Below are positions 1 through 7,768 of a stretch of DNA of 28,552 nt, piece by piece. Below the pieces are notes generated by a model. That model was not told the DNA's origin and did no database searches. It was given only the letters and a program-made list of their open reading frames with translations. Position 1 is the stretch's first letter. Every line of letters begins with the position of its first letter. The DNA comes from Bacteroidota bacterium (GTDB lineage Bacteria > Bacteroidota > Bacteroidia > Chitinophagales > Chitinophagaceae). The stretch lies in assembly GCA_029778965.1 (NCBI GenBank), contig JAKPBL010000486.1, forward strand, positions 1 through 28,552. The letters are read 5' to 3'. A program made the position numbers and the translations under genes.

Positions 1-2
1 AC

Positions 3-275
3 AAGCAGTCGTCGCGGGTGGCGTCGACGGGACTGGCCGGGGAAATGTCTTGCAGGTTCTATCCCAACCCGGTCGATAATATGCTGATCATTCGCTCCGA
101 ACAGGCGCTCGATATGCTGCTGAGCGATGCCAGCGGTAAACCCCGGTTGTCTATGAAGCTGAAAGCAGGCCTGCAAACCGTGGATGTGTCGTCGCTGGAA
201 AAAGGTATGTATATCATCACGTTAGTGCAAACTGAAACCGGCAGGAGCGTAACAGAAAAATTACTGAAGAATTAG
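3..275 (+). CDS. T9SS type A C-terminal sorting domain protein, 3' fragment
   Basis: This is the C-terminal end of a secreted protein whose start lies before the window; the frame is open to base 3, so the GTG at 18 is not a convincing start. It carries the hallmarks of the Por/type IX secretion C-terminal sorting domain: an FYPNPVDN motif near the front, a central stretch ending in a GLQTVDVSSLEKGMY-like segment, and a YIITLVQTETG strand followed by a short basic tail ending EKLLKN. In Bacteroidota such domains direct cargo across the outer membrane and are cleaved after export. The catalytic or binding part of the cargo is not in the window, so its function cannot be stated. The TAG stop is at 273-275. 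Confidence 0.9.
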   Translation, partial: KQSSRVASTGLAGEMSCRFYPNPVDNMLIIRSEQALDMLLSDASGKPRLSMKLKAGLQTVDVSSLEKGMYIITLVQTETGRSVTEKLLKN

Positions 276-294
276 GGAAACGCGTATTTGTACG

Positions 295-310
295 CTATTT
301 TATAAAATAG
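295..310. repeat. 16-bp perfect palindrome
   Basis: CTATTTTATAAAATAG is a perfect inverted repeat starting 19 bp after the stop of the T9SS cargo gene. It is AT-rich with no T-tract of its own, so it may be an operator-like site or part of the transcript end; nothing in the sequence decides this. Confidence 0.5.
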
Positions 311-325
311 TTGGCATGATAAGAG

Positions 326-352
326 AAAACCACTATTATTGTACTGGTTTTT
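326..352 (+). terminator. Candidate terminator after the T9SS cargo gene
   Basis: AAAACCA (326-332) pairs with TGGTTTT (345-351) around a 12-nt loop, and the 3' arm runs into a T-run at 348-352. It lies about 50 bp after the stop at 275. The stem is AT-rich and the loop is long, so this is weaker than the hairpin just downstream. Confidence 0.4.
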
Positions 353-370
353 CATAGGATATTGGATTTT

Positions 371-408
371 AAAAACGGGGTTGAATGTCTATTCTGACCC
401 CTTTTTTA
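371..408. terminator. Bidirectional rho-independent terminator
   Basis: An A-run (371-375) precedes GGGGT (377-381), which pairs with ACCCC (397-401), followed by six T (402-407). Additional GAAT/ATTC pairing lies inside the loop. The flanking A-run and T-run make it work on either strand, as expected between the plus-strand T9SS gene and the minus-strand mqnC unit that converge here. Confidence 0.7.
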
Positions 409-450
409 TTTTATCCAACTCCCACCAGCCAATTGCTTCTCCGAACAGGT

Positions 451-470
451 CCGACATTTTATTCTGTCGG
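451..470. repeat. Inverted repeat (6-bp arms) in the gap
   Basis: CCGACA (451-456) and TGTCGG (465-470) are perfect complements around an 8-nt AT-rich loop. It sits in the transcript tail of the minus-strand mqnC unit. No T-tract follows on either strand, so I do not call it a terminator. Confidence 0.4.
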
Positions 471-539
471 CAGCACTTTCTAAATTCCTGCAAAAGACAC
501 CGCCAAAACTGTGCCGTAAAATGTAAAACAGGCCGGTAT

Positions 540-556
540 CCGGGTAAATTTACCGG
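540..556. repeat. Near-palindrome CCGG-G-TAAATTTA-CCGG
   Basis: GGTAAATTTACC is a perfect 12-bp palindrome, and with one bulged G the symmetry extends to CCGG on both sides. It lies about 33 bp past the stop of the minus-strand small membrane protein. Along with the repeats at 295-310, 326-352, 371-408 and 451-470 it is the main content of the gene-free stretch 276-588; I see no convincing gene there. Confidence 0.4.
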
Positions 557-588
557 AAACGGCCGGTTCAATGGCTACACCGTCTAAA

Positions 589-876
589 CTACCGGGTGGC
601 TATGAGGGTATTGGGGGCGCGGTGCTTCAGGCGGCTCAGCAGCCAGCCGATGGTAAAGCTGGGAATGAAATCAGTGAACGGAAGGATCTCTTCCGCAAAA
701 CTGAACACACCGCCCAGGGCACCTTTCCATCCCCCAAAAAGCTGGTAGAAAAGCAGCCCGGAAATGGGCGCCCAGATAAGGTCGCTGAATTCGCCCAGCG
801 CAGGAACGGCATAGGAAAAATAACCCACGGCATCCAGCAGCAAACAGAGCAGCAGCGAAGGTTGTCCTTTTTTCAT
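589..876 (-). CDS. Small two-to-three-helix membrane protein downstream of mqnC
   Basis: A 95-residue protein with no recognised function. It starts with a short basic N-terminus (MKKGQPS), then a hydrophobic segment at about residues 7-28, a second hydrophobic/glycine-rich stretch at about 35-57 and a third weaker one at about 68-80, ending in a basic tail (SRLKHRAPN...). The pattern suggests an inner-membrane protein. It begins 38 bp after the mqnC stop on the same strand and nothing else follows before the bidirectional terminator at 371-408, so it is very probably the last gene of the mqnC transcript. Co-transcription hints at a link to the quinone or the membrane, but this is only inference. 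Reading frame, start ATG and membrane character are good; function is unknown. Confidence 0.7.
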   Translation of the reverse strand: MKKGQPSLLLCLLLDAVGYFSYAVPALGEFSDLIWAPISGLLFYQLFGGWKGALGGVFSFAEEILPFTDFIPSFTIGWLLSRLKHRAPNTLIATR

Positions 877-914
877 GGTTCACAGACAGTAAAAAACACC
901 GCAGGGTTGTATGG

Positions 915-2039
915 TCAGTAATTGATCACCTGCTCTTCGATATCGGCGGGAATCTCCCTGAATTCGTATTGCTGGTTGCGAAGTTGCGGCTCGAAGCCCG
1001 CTTCTGCAATCGCTTCCTGGATGCCTTTATATGTGAAGCGGTGCGGGGCGCCTGCAGCGCTGACCACATTCTCTTCTATCATGATGCTGCCGAAATCGTT
1101 GGCGCCGGCATGCAGGCAAAGCTGGGCCACGTCTTTTCCCACGGTCAGCCAACTGGCCTGGATGTTTTTGATATTGGGCAGCATGATGCGGCTGAGGGCG
1201 ATCATCCGTATATATTCTTCGGCGGTGGTCAGGTTGTGTACGCCCCTGATACGCGCCAGCAGGGTATCGACGTCCTGGAAGGTCCACGGTATAAAGGCGA
1301 TAAACCCTTTTACATTATCAGGCTTTCTGGCTTGCACCTCCCGGATCCTGACCAGGTGCTCCATGCGTTCGGTAATGGTTTCCACGTGGCCGAACATCAT
1401 GGTGGCCGAAGTGGTGAGGTTCAGCTTATGCGCCTCGTGCATAATGTCCAGCCATTCCTGCGAGCCGCATTTGCCTTTGCTGATCAGGCGGCGAACACGG
1501 TCTATCAGTATTTCCGCACCGGGGCCGGGCAGGGAGTCCAGTCCCGCGTCTTTCAGCGCCTTCAGCACTTCGTGGTGCGATTTCTTTTCCAGCTTGCAGA
1601 TATGCGCCACCTCGGGGGGCCCTAGCGCATGCAGCTTCAGCAGGGGAAAACGTTTCTTAAGCTCGCGGACGAGCTGCGTATAATAATCGAGTCCCAGGTC
1701 GGGATGATGGCCACCCTGCAGCAGCAACTGCTCGCCACCATAGCGAAAGGTTTCACTGATCTTCCGCTCATAGGTGCCGATGTCGGTGATATACGCCTCC
1801 GCATGACCGGGGATGCGATAAAAGTTGCAGAACTTACAGTTCGCTATACAGACATTGGTGGTATTGAGGTTGCGGTCGATGATCCAGGTCACTTTTCCAT
1901 GCGGAACCTGCTGCCGGCGGAGGGTGTCGGCCACTTGCATCAATTCGGTAAGGGGTGCATGGTGATAGAGGTATTCGCCTTCTTCGACCGATAAAAACGC
2001 AAACTTCAGCGCGCGTTCATAAATGCCTGATAATTCCAT
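915..2039 (-). CDS. mqnC: Cyclic dehypoxanthinyl futalosine synthase (radical SAM)
   Basis: MqnC is the radical S-adenosylmethionine enzyme of the futalosine pathway that turns dehypoxanthine futalosine into its cyclic form on the way to menaquinone; it acts in the cytoplasm. The 374-residue length is normal for the family. The radical SAM cluster ligands are C64, C68 and C71 in a CxxxCxxC motif, preceded by the DRNLNTTNVC stretch that separates MqnC from the related MqnE and CofH. A GGHHPDLGLDYY segment and a LPGPGAEIL segment are also family-typical. The start is the ATG at 2037-2039. It is followed by a small membrane protein gene and is divergent from the protease operon at 2110. The main alternative is another CofH-type radical SAM enzyme such as MqnE, which I consider unlikely from the motif context. 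Confidence 0.93.
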   Translation of the reverse strand: MELSGIYERALKFAFLSVEEGEYLYHHAPLTELMQVADTLRRQQVPHGKVTWIIDRNLNTTNVCIANCKFCNFYRIPGHAEAYITDIGTYERKISETFRYGGEQLLLQGGHHPDLGLDYYTQLVRELKKRFPLLKLHALGPPEVAHICKLEKKSHHEVLKALKDAGLDSLPGPGAEILIDRVRRLISKGKCGSQEWLDIMHEAHKLNLTTSATMMFGHVETITERMEHLVRIREVQARKPDNVKGFIAFIPWTFQDVDTLLARIRGVHNLTTAEEYIRMIALSRIMLPNIKNIQASWLTVGKDVAQLCLHAGANDFGSIMIEENVVSAAGAPHRFTYKGIQEAIAEAGFEPQLRNQQYEFREIPADIEEQVINY

Positions 2040-2057
2040 TCGTCATTAATTCTGGAG

Positions 2058-2084
2058 CAAAAGTAAATATAAACGTAAATTCAA
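2058..2084 (-). promoter_or_regulatory. Bacteroidota-type promoter for mqnC
   Basis: On the minus strand TACTTTTG (2058-2065) matches the TAnnTTTG -7 element exactly, with TTG at 2082-2084 placed 16 nt upstream, slightly short of the usual 17-23. It lies 18 bp before the mqnC start codon. Confidence 0.55.
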
Positions 2085-2109
2085 GGGGTAACCAAGTTCG
2101 CTGCTGCCT

Positions 2110-3321
2110 GTGAATGAACTGAAACGAGCCTTTTATCTAGGGGTATTCTTATTAATAGCCATGCAGTCGGTTGTGCTGGGCCAGGAGTATTTTTCGCAGC
2201 CTCCGGCCCAATTCATTACCGACATCCCTTTCCGCTTATATAATGGCGGCGTGGTAATGGTACGCGCCAAATTCGACGATGTTCCCGATTCGCTGAATTT
2301 CATTCTCGATACCGGCAGCGGCGGCATCAGCCTGGATTCAGTTACGGTCGACCGGCTGAAAATCCCTACCGAGGTTTCCGACCGCACCATTCGCGGCATT
2401 GCGGGCATTAAAAAGGTCCGTTTCGCCAATAACCACCGCCTGCGCTTTCCGGGCCTGGAGGTCGATAGCCTTAATTTTCACATCAACGATTATGAGATAC
2501 TGACCAGCGTATATGGTGAAAGGATCGACGGCATCATCGGCTTCAGCTTCTTTTCCCGCTATATTGTCCGGATCGATTATGATACGCTGCAGATGCGCGT
2601 GTATCGCCAGGGAACTTTCCGGTATCCGCGCGGCGGTTTCCTGCTGCGCCCCACGCTGGCCACTATTCCCATTACCGAATTGCGGCTGCGCGACTATACC
2701 ACGTCGCAGGCGCGTTATTTTTTCGACACCGGCGCCGGCCTCTGCCTTTTGCTGAACGATAATTTTGTAGACGACAGCCTGTTGTTCGATAAGAATAAAA
2801 AGATGTACCGAACCCAGGCGGAGGGCCTGGGCGGTAAAGCCTCGATGCGGCTTACCACGGTAAAAGAAGTAAAGCTGGGCCCATATAGGTTCAGAAAAGT
2901 ACCTACGTATATCTTTGATGATGAGTTTAATGTGACCAGCTATCCGTATCTCGGCGGACTGATCGGCAATGATCTGCTGCGGCGCTTCAATGCATATTTG
3001 AACTACCAGCGCCGGGAAATTTACCTGGTGCCCAACCGGCATTTCAAAGACCAGTTCGATTATGCATACACCGGCCTGGGCTTTTATTTTATCAACGGCC
3101 AGATAAGGGTTACCGATATCATGCAAGGGTCGCCCGCTGAAGAGGCGGGATTCCGGGAAGGAGACATTATTATAGCGATAAATAATAATATGTCGCGCAA
3201 TATCCAGGCCTACCGTTCCATGCTGCAACAGCCGGGCGAGAAACTCAAAGTGATGGTGGTGCGCCGCGAAGACGGCAAAATTGAGGTGCTAACCCTCAAA
3301 GTGATCAACATTCTTAAGTGA
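2110..3321 (+). CDS. Periplasmic retropepsin-like aspartyl protease with C-terminal PDZ domain
   Basis: A 403-residue exported protein. Residues 1-24 form a signal peptide ending near VVLG-Q. Two retropepsin-like halves follow: the first holds ILDTGSGG (D67-T68-G69), the second YFFDTGAG (D206-T207-G208), so one chain carries both catalytic aspartates of a pepsin-like pseudo-dimer. Residues about 323-400 form a PDZ domain (GLGFYFING start, SPAEEAGFREGD middle). Aspartyl protease plus PDZ proteins are common but poorly studied in Bacteroidota. The start is GTG at 2110, because an in-frame TAA lies at 2089-2091 and the next in-frame ATG (residue 18) would cut the signal peptide. It is the first gene of a tight plus-strand run, followed 43 bp later by an M16 peptidase, which suggests a cell-envelope proteolysis or quality-control role. 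The substrate is unknown. Confidence 0.85.
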   Translation: MNELKRAFYLGVFLLIAMQSVVLGQEYFSQPPAQFITDIPFRLYNGGVVMVRAKFDDVPDSLNFILDTGSGGISLDSVTVDRLKIPTEVSDRTIRGIAGIKKVRFANNHRLRFPGLEVDSLNFHINDYEILTSVYGERIDGIIGFSFFSRYIVRIDYDTLQMRVYRQGTFRYPRGGFLLRPTLATIPITELRLRDYTTSQARYFFDTGAGLCLLLNDNFVDDSLLFDKNKKMYRTQAEGLGGKASMRLTTVKEVKLGPYRFRKVPTYIFDDEFNVTSYPYLGGLIGNDLLRRFNAYLNYQRREIYLVPNRHFKDQFDYAYTGLGFYFINGQIRVTDIMQGSPAEEAGFREGDIIIAINNNMSRNIQAYRSMLQQPGEKLKVMVVRREDGKIEVLTLKVINILK

Positions 3322-3364
3322 TCAGGGGTTAATATTGCAGTCGCGTCAAAAAGCGCGTTTTAGT

Positions 3365-4657
3365 ATGATCCAGTTTGCCCGCTTTGTTTTGTCGAATGGG
3401 CTGCGGGTGCTGGTGCATGAAGATGCATCCACCCCCATGGCCGTTGTAAATGTGTTATATGATGTCGGCGCGCGTGATGAAGACCCCCGGCGTACGGGTT
3501 TTGCCCACCTGTTTGAGCACCTGATGTTCGGCGGCAGTATCAATATTGCAGAATACGACGATGAGTTGCAAAAGGCAGGCGGTGAAAACAATGCATATAC
3601 CACCAACGACCTCACCAATTATTACTGCCAGTTGCCGGCTGCCAATATCGAAACTGCTTTCTGGCTGGAGAGCGACCGGATGCTCAGCCTGGCTTTCAGC
3701 AAAAAAAGCCTCGACGTGCAGATCAAGGTGGTAAGTGAGGAATTCAAAGAGCATTACCTCAACCGGCCTTATGGCGACCTGTGGTTCAAGATGCGTCAGA
3801 TGGCGTATGAAGTACATCCGTATAAATGGATGACCATCGGCCGTGAGCTGAAGCACATCGAAGAAGCGAGCCTGGCCGACGTGAAGTCGTTCTTCGGCAA
3901 ACACTATAATCCCAGCAATGCTATCCTGGTAGTGGCGGGAAATGTAGTGACCGAACAGGTATATGCGCTGGCTGAAAAATGGTTCGGTACCATTCCTGCC
4001 GGTGAAAAATACCACCGTCACCTGCCACAGGAACCAGTGCAGACCGCGCCCCGCCGGCTCGATACCAGCGCCCCGGTGCCGGTAGACGCTTTTGTCAAAA
4101 CCTGGCATATGCCTGCGCGACTCGACCCGCGTTATTATGCAGTTGATCTGATGAGCGATATACTCGGACATGGCGCCTCCAGCCGCCTCTACCAGTCGCT
4201 GGTAAAAGAGCAACATCTCTTTACCAACCTCGATTGCTATCATTTCGGCTCTTCCGATGCCGGCCTGCTGGCGGTGGAAGGACGGCTGGTGCGGGGTGTT
4301 ACCCTGGAAGAAGCCGAAGCTGCGGTGCAGGAGCAAATCGCGCTGCTCCAGGAAAACGGCGTTACCGCCGCCGAGCTGGAAAAAGTGAAGAATAAAACGG
4401 AAAGCACGCTTGCCTTCGAAGACATGAGCGTTATGAGCCGGGCCGCCAGCCTGGCTTATTATGAACTGTTGGGCGATGCCGCGCTGATAAACGAAGAGCT
4501 GGAAAAATACCAGGCTGTAACGGCCGCGGATATCCTGAACGAAAGCCGGGCCATTTTAACAGAGAATAACAGCAATACCCTCTATTACCGCGCTGCTGCC
4601 GAAGCAGCCGTGCTGGCGGGTGATATTGAAAACGAAGACGAAGAAGACGATGATTAA
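3365..4657 (+). CDS. M16 family zinc metallopeptidase, catalytic subunit
   Basis: Processing-peptidase/pitrilysin-type protein of about 430 residues from this ATG. The inverted zinc motif HxxEH is seen as H48-L-F-E51-H52 followed by LMFGGS, and the third ligand glutamate lies in the VVSEEFKEH segment around residues 125-126. It has the usual two-domain M16 layout, with the C-terminal half around the RLYQSLVKEQ segment. I chose ATG 3365 over the upstream TTG at 3335 because the family begins near FVLSNGLRV. The C-terminus is a run of acidic residues, and its last 8 bases overlap the next M16 gene, so the two are probably made together as the two halves of a heterodimer. No signal peptide is evident, so the site of action (cytoplasm or periplasm) is unclear. 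Confidence 0.9.
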   Translation: MIQFARFVLSNGLRVLVHEDASTPMAVVNVLYDVGARDEDPRRTGFAHLFEHLMFGGSINIAEYDDELQKAGGENNAYTTNDLTNYYCQLPAANIETAFWLESDRMLSLAFSKKSLDVQIKVVSEEFKEHYLNRPYGDLWFKMRQMAYEVHPYKWMTIGRELKHIEEASLADVKSFFGKHYNPSNAILVVAGNVVTEQVYALAEKWFGTIPAGEKYHRHLPQEPVQTAPRRLDTSAPVPVDAFVKTWHMPARLDPRYYAVDLMSDILGHGASSRLYQSLVKEQHLFTNLDCYHFGSSDAGLLAVEGRLVRGVTLEEAEAAVQEQIALLQENGVTAAELEKVKNKTESTLAFEDMSVMSRAASLAYYELLGDAALINEELEKYQAVTAADILNESRAILTENNSNTLYYRAAAEAAVLAGDIENEDEEDDD

Positions 4658-5930
4658 CCGCAAAGAAGCGCCGCCTTACCTGAATGCCGTGGACTTTGAC
4701 ATCAGGCTTAAACCGGTCGATAAATATGTGCTGCGAAACGGGGTGGAAGTATATGCCATTAACGCCGGCGCTGAAGAAGTGATCCAGGTGGAATGGGTTT
4801 TCTGGGCCGGCAACTGGTACGAGAAGCGCAATATGGTGGCGGCTGCCGCCAACTTTTTGCTGAAGAACGGCACCGCCCATAAAACCGCTTTCGCCATTAA
4901 CGAGCACTTCGATTATTACGGTGCTTCGTTTGGCCGTTCCTGTTATAGCGAAACGGCGCTGCTGAACCTGCAGGGGCTGACCCGGCACCTGCCCCACCTG
5001 CTGCCGGTGGTTCGCGAAATACTGACCGAGGCTTCTTTTCCCGAAGAAGAGCTGGCGCTTTATCAAAAAACCAATGCCCAGCGGCTTGATGTAAACCTGA
5101 AAAAAAACGATTTTGTCGCCAACCGGCTGATCGACGAAAAGCTCTATGGCTTCGATCACCCGTATGGTCGTTACAGCCGTCACGAAGACCTTGCCGCCAT
5201 CGGCCGGGAAGAGCTGCTCGGTTTTTATGACCAGTATTATCGCCGGGGGCGCTGTATGATCTTTGTAGCGGGGCGCCTGCCGCACGATATTTTTGAGCAA
5301 CTCGAAAATGTTTTTGGCGACCTGCCGCTTCACGGCAATGCTACGGTAAGAACAGATCATACAATAATGCCCGCTGCTGAACGGATATACCGGGTAAACA
5401 ATGATCCCCAGGGTATGCAGGGGGCTATCCGCCTGGCACGGCCCTTTCCCAACCGGCACCATCCCGATTTTTTCGGGGCGCAGGTGCTCAACAATATTTT
5501 TGGCGGGTTCTTCGGTTCGCGCCTGATGACCAATATCCGCGAAGACAAGGGATATACTTACGGCATCTATAGCTACCTGCAGAACCACCGGCAGTCATCG
5601 GCCTGGATGGTATCGACCGAGGCCGGCCGCGATGTTTGCGAGGCGGCCATCGGGGAAGTATACAACGAAATGGAAAGGCTGCGCAATGAGCCGGTGGGCG
5701 AAGAGGAGTTGTTGCTGGTAAGAAATTATATTATGGGCTCGCTGCTGGGCGACCTCGACGGTCCGTTCCAGGTGATCGGCCGGTGGAAAAACCTCATCCT
5801 GAACGAGCTCGGCGAATCACATTTCTATAAGAGCATCGACACGATAAAAAATATTTCGGCAGAAAGCCTGCAGGCCCTGGCCAATAAGTACCTGCAACCG
5901 GATGCCTTCTATGAAATGGTGGTGGTATAG
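4650..5930 (+). CDS. M16 family peptidase-like protein, non-catalytic partner
   Basis: A second M16 protein of about 426 residues. Where the active partner has HxxEH, this one reads N68-F-L-L71-K72 before NGT, so all zinc-binding positions are lost. This matches the known arrangement in which an inactive M16 subunit pairs with an active one. The C-terminal domain keeps the GSRLMTNIREDKGYTYGI signature (around residues 290-307) that shapes the substrate chamber. The start ATG at 4650 lies inside the tail of the upstream gene (8-nt overlap, GATGATTAA), which indicates translational coupling; the longer frame opening at the GTG at 4620 is less likely. It is followed 15 bp later by the formylglycine-generating-enzyme homologue. 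Confidence 0.9.
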   Translation: MINRKEAPPYLNAVDFDIRLKPVDKYVLRNGVEVYAINAGAEEVIQVEWVFWAGNWYEKRNMVAAAANFLLKNGTAHKTAFAINEHFDYYGASFGRSCYSETALLNLQGLTRHLPHLLPVVREILTEASFPEEELALYQKTNAQRLDVNLKKNDFVANRLIDEKLYGFDHPYGRYSRHEDLAAIGREELLGFYDQYYRRGRCMIFVAGRLPHDIFEQLENVFGDLPLHGNATVRTDHTIMPAAERIYRVNNDPQGMQGAIRLARPFPNRHHPDFFGAQVLNNIFGGFFGSRLMTNIREDKGYTYGIYSYLQNHRQSSAWMVSTEAGRDVCEAAIGEVYNEMERLRNEPVGEEELLLVRNYIMGSLLGDLDGPFQVIGRWKNLILNELGESHFYKSIDTIKNISAESLQALANKYLQPDAFYEMVVV

Positions 5931-5945
5931 CTATATTTACCGACA

Positions 5946-6986
5946 ATGAAAAAGGGACTGATCCTCGTTGCCGTATTGCTAGCGGCGGCCGCGGCAGGAT
6001 ATTTCATCATTGCACCAAAGGGTCAGCCGGCGCCGCCCGGTGCACCGCCGCCCGGGATGGTGTGGATTCCCGGTGGTCGTTTTACCATGGGCTCAAACGA
6101 TCCCATGACCTGGGAAGAAGAAAGGCCCGCACATCCTGTAAAGCTGAAAGGCTTTTGGATGGACGCCACAGAAGTGACCAATGCCGAGTTTGCCCGTTTC
6201 GTATCTGCCACGCATTATATTACCGATGCCGAGAAGGCGCCCAAGCTGGAAGAGATTATGGCGCAGGTACCGCCCGGTACACCGCCACCCGATCCGAAAG
6301 ACCTGGTGGCTGGCGGACTGGTTTTTCATAGCACCGCCAAACCGGTCTCAACCGACGACCTTACTCAATGGTGGCGCTGGGAGCCCGGCGCCGACTGGCA
6401 GCACCCCGAAGGGCCGGGCTCATCTGTCGAAGGCCGTGAGCTGCACCCGGTGGTAATGGTGAGCTGGAACGACGCACAGGCCTACTGCAAATGGGCGGGC
6501 AAGAGATTACCGACAGAAGCGGAATGGGAGTTTGCAGCGCGTGGCGGCCTGGAAGGAAAAAACTTTGTGTGGGGCGACGAAGCGCCGACCGACAACCGCG
6601 TATTTGCCAATACCTGGCAGGGGCATTTCCCTGACAACAACACCAAAAAAGACGGGTTTGAAAGAACGGCGCCGGTGAAGTCGTTCGCGCCGAACGGATA
6701 CGGACTGTATGATATGGCCGGTAATGTATGGGAGTGGTGTAACGACTGGTACGACAAGCTGCTTTACCAGACCTACGAAGAAGGAGAGGTGATCGACAAC
6801 CCCCGGGGGCCGGCCGCCAGCCGCGATCCCGCCCAGCCTTATACGCCGCTGCGGGTGCAGAAGGGCGGCTCTTTTTTATGCCACGACAGCTATTGCCAGC
6901 GCTACCGCCCCAGTGCGCGGCAGGCAAGCTCGCCCGAAAGCGGAATGAGCCATGTAGGTTTTCGCTGCGTGAAAGATGCTCCCTAG
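5946..6986 (+). CDS. Formylglycine-generating enzyme (SUMF1/FGE) family protein
   Basis: A 346-residue protein with an N-terminal hydrophobic segment (residues 1-22, no lipobox) and a proline-rich linker, then an FGE-sulfatase domain from about 38 to 343. Visible family motifs are MVWIPGGRFTMGS, the EVTNAEFARF segment, HPVVMVSWNDAQAYCKWAGK, RLPTEAEWEFAARGG, GYGLYDMAGNVWEW and a C-terminal GGSFLCHDSYCQRYR block. In true FGEs two cysteines in this last block bind copper and oxidise a sulfatase cysteine to formylglycine; here they are present as C312 and C317, unlike most SUMF1-fold proteins in Bacteroidota such as GldJ or GldK. The N-terminal segment suggests export or membrane anchoring. No sulfatase lies in the window. 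It could instead modify another partner or be only a fold relative. Confidence 0.87.
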   Translation: MKKGLILVAVLLAAAAAGYFIIAPKGQPAPPGAPPPGMVWIPGGRFTMGSNDPMTWEEERPAHPVKLKGFWMDATEVTNAEFARFVSATHYITDAEKAPKLEEIMAQVPPGTPPPDPKDLVAGGLVFHSTAKPVSTDDLTQWWRWEPGADWQHPEGPGSSVEGRELHPVVMVSWNDAQAYCKWAGKRLPTEAEWEFAARGGLEGKNFVWGDEAPTDNRVFANTWQGHFPDNNTKKDGFERTAPVKSFAPNGYGLYDMAGNVWEWCNDWYDKLLYQTYEEGEVIDNPRGPAASRDPAQPYTPLRVQKGGSFLCHDSYCQRYRPSARQASSPESGMSHVGFRCVKDAP

Positions 6987-7000
6987 CATTCTGTATCTTT

Positions 7001-7252
7001 ATGAAAAGGAGCGCCATGCGCAAAGGGTCATCCGTTACAAAATGGCTTTTACTGGTACTGATCGGTTTTACTGCCGGGGCCGCTGTTGCTTTTTACCCCG
7101 GGCACCTGCAGGAAAAGAAGCGAACAGAAGAAAAACAAAAGCGGGAAATGATCAGCCGGCAAAAAGAAAACCTGCAATCCTGTTCACAACCCGCCTCGCG
7201 GGCAGCGGGCGTTACGCAACAGAAGACCCTTCCCAGGCAACCACACGACTGA
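7001..7252 (+). CDS. Small single-pass membrane protein, unknown
   Basis: An 83-residue protein of unknown role. A basic N-terminus (MKRSAMRKGSSVTK) is followed by one hydrophobic helix at about residues 15-33, then a highly charged Lys/Glu/Arg/Gln stretch that may form a short coiled coil (EKKRTEEKQKREM). The frame sits exactly in the gap between the FGE-like gene (14 bp upstream) and the DUF4251 lipoprotein gene (15 bp downstream), which supports it as real. An alternative start is the ATG at 7016, which has AAGGAG a few bases upstream, one of the few Shine-Dalgarno-like sites here; that start would remove five residues. Confidence 0.6.
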   Translation: MKRSAMRKGSSVTKWLLLVLIGFTAGAAVAFYPGHLQEKKRTEEKQKREMISRQKENLQSCSQPASRAAGVTQQKTLPRQPHD

Positions 7253-7267
7253 TTCAAAAGCAACGCC

Positions 7268-7765
7268 ATGAAAAACAGTATCGTCTATTTGCTCTTACCG
7301 CTTTTGCTGGCTGCCTGCAGCCACACACGCGTTTCGCAAGACTCGGCCACCACGGCCGCACAGGTGGACTCGCTGGTTGATAGCAAAAGCTTTCAGTTCA
7401 CCGCACAGAGCGTTCAACCGCTCGGCAGCCGGTCGAGGATGTTGAGCACCCTTTATTTTGTGCGCGTCGATAACAATAAGCTGACCGTTGACCTGCCCTA
7501 TATGGGAAGAGCCTATTCCGCACCCATGAATACGGCAGAAAGCCCATTGCGGTTTGAATCAACTGATTTTGATTACAGTATTGAAAAGAACAAAAAAAGC
7601 AGGTCGTTGCTGATCCGGCCGCACGGCATCGATGTGCAGCAGCTTCAGTTCAATATTTTCGACAACGGAACCACGTACCTGAATGTAGTGAGCACCAGCC
7701 GGCAGGCTATTTCTTTCAACGGATACATGCAAACGCTGCCTGTTCCCAAACAAACAAACCCATAA
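7268..7765 (+). CDS. DUF4251 domain lipoprotein
   Basis: A 165-residue lipoprotein: signal peptide with lipobox LLAAC, the lipidated cysteine being C17. The rest matches the DUF4251 family of Bacteroidota, seen in the FQFTAQSVQPLGSRSR opening, the YMGRAYSAPM motif in the middle, the FDYSIEKNKKSR strand and the ISFNGYMQ end. The family is a small beta-rich envelope protein with no established function. It lies 15 bp after the small membrane protein gene and 3 bp before the YvlD/holin-like gene, so it is part of the same run. No regulatory site is visible in front of it. Confidence 0.88.
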   Translation: MKNSIVYLLLPLLLAACSHTRVSQDSATTAAQVDSLVDSKSFQFTAQSVQPLGSRSRMLSTLYFVRVDNNKLTVDLPYMGRAYSAPMNTAESPLRFESTDFDYSIEKNKKSRSLLIRPHGIDVQQLQFNIFDNGTTYLNVVSTSRQAISFNGYMQTLPVPKQTNP

Positions 7766-7768
7766 CGC

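Noticed and set aside
389..571. 60-codon minus-strand frame in the gap
   Set aside because: Its stop falls inside the terminator stem, it spans two inverted repeats and it has no recognisable features; not convincing as a gene.
339..587. 82-codon plus-strand frame in the gap
   Set aside because: It crosses the terminator at 371-408 and overlaps the repeats; composition does not look like a protein.
922..1683. 253-codon plus-strand open frame
   Set aside because: Antisense to mqnC; Ser/Cys/Arg-rich composition typical of a shadow frame.
4431..5588. 385-codon minus-strand open frame
   Set aside because: Antisense to the M16 pair, low-complexity and without family features; a shadow of those genes.
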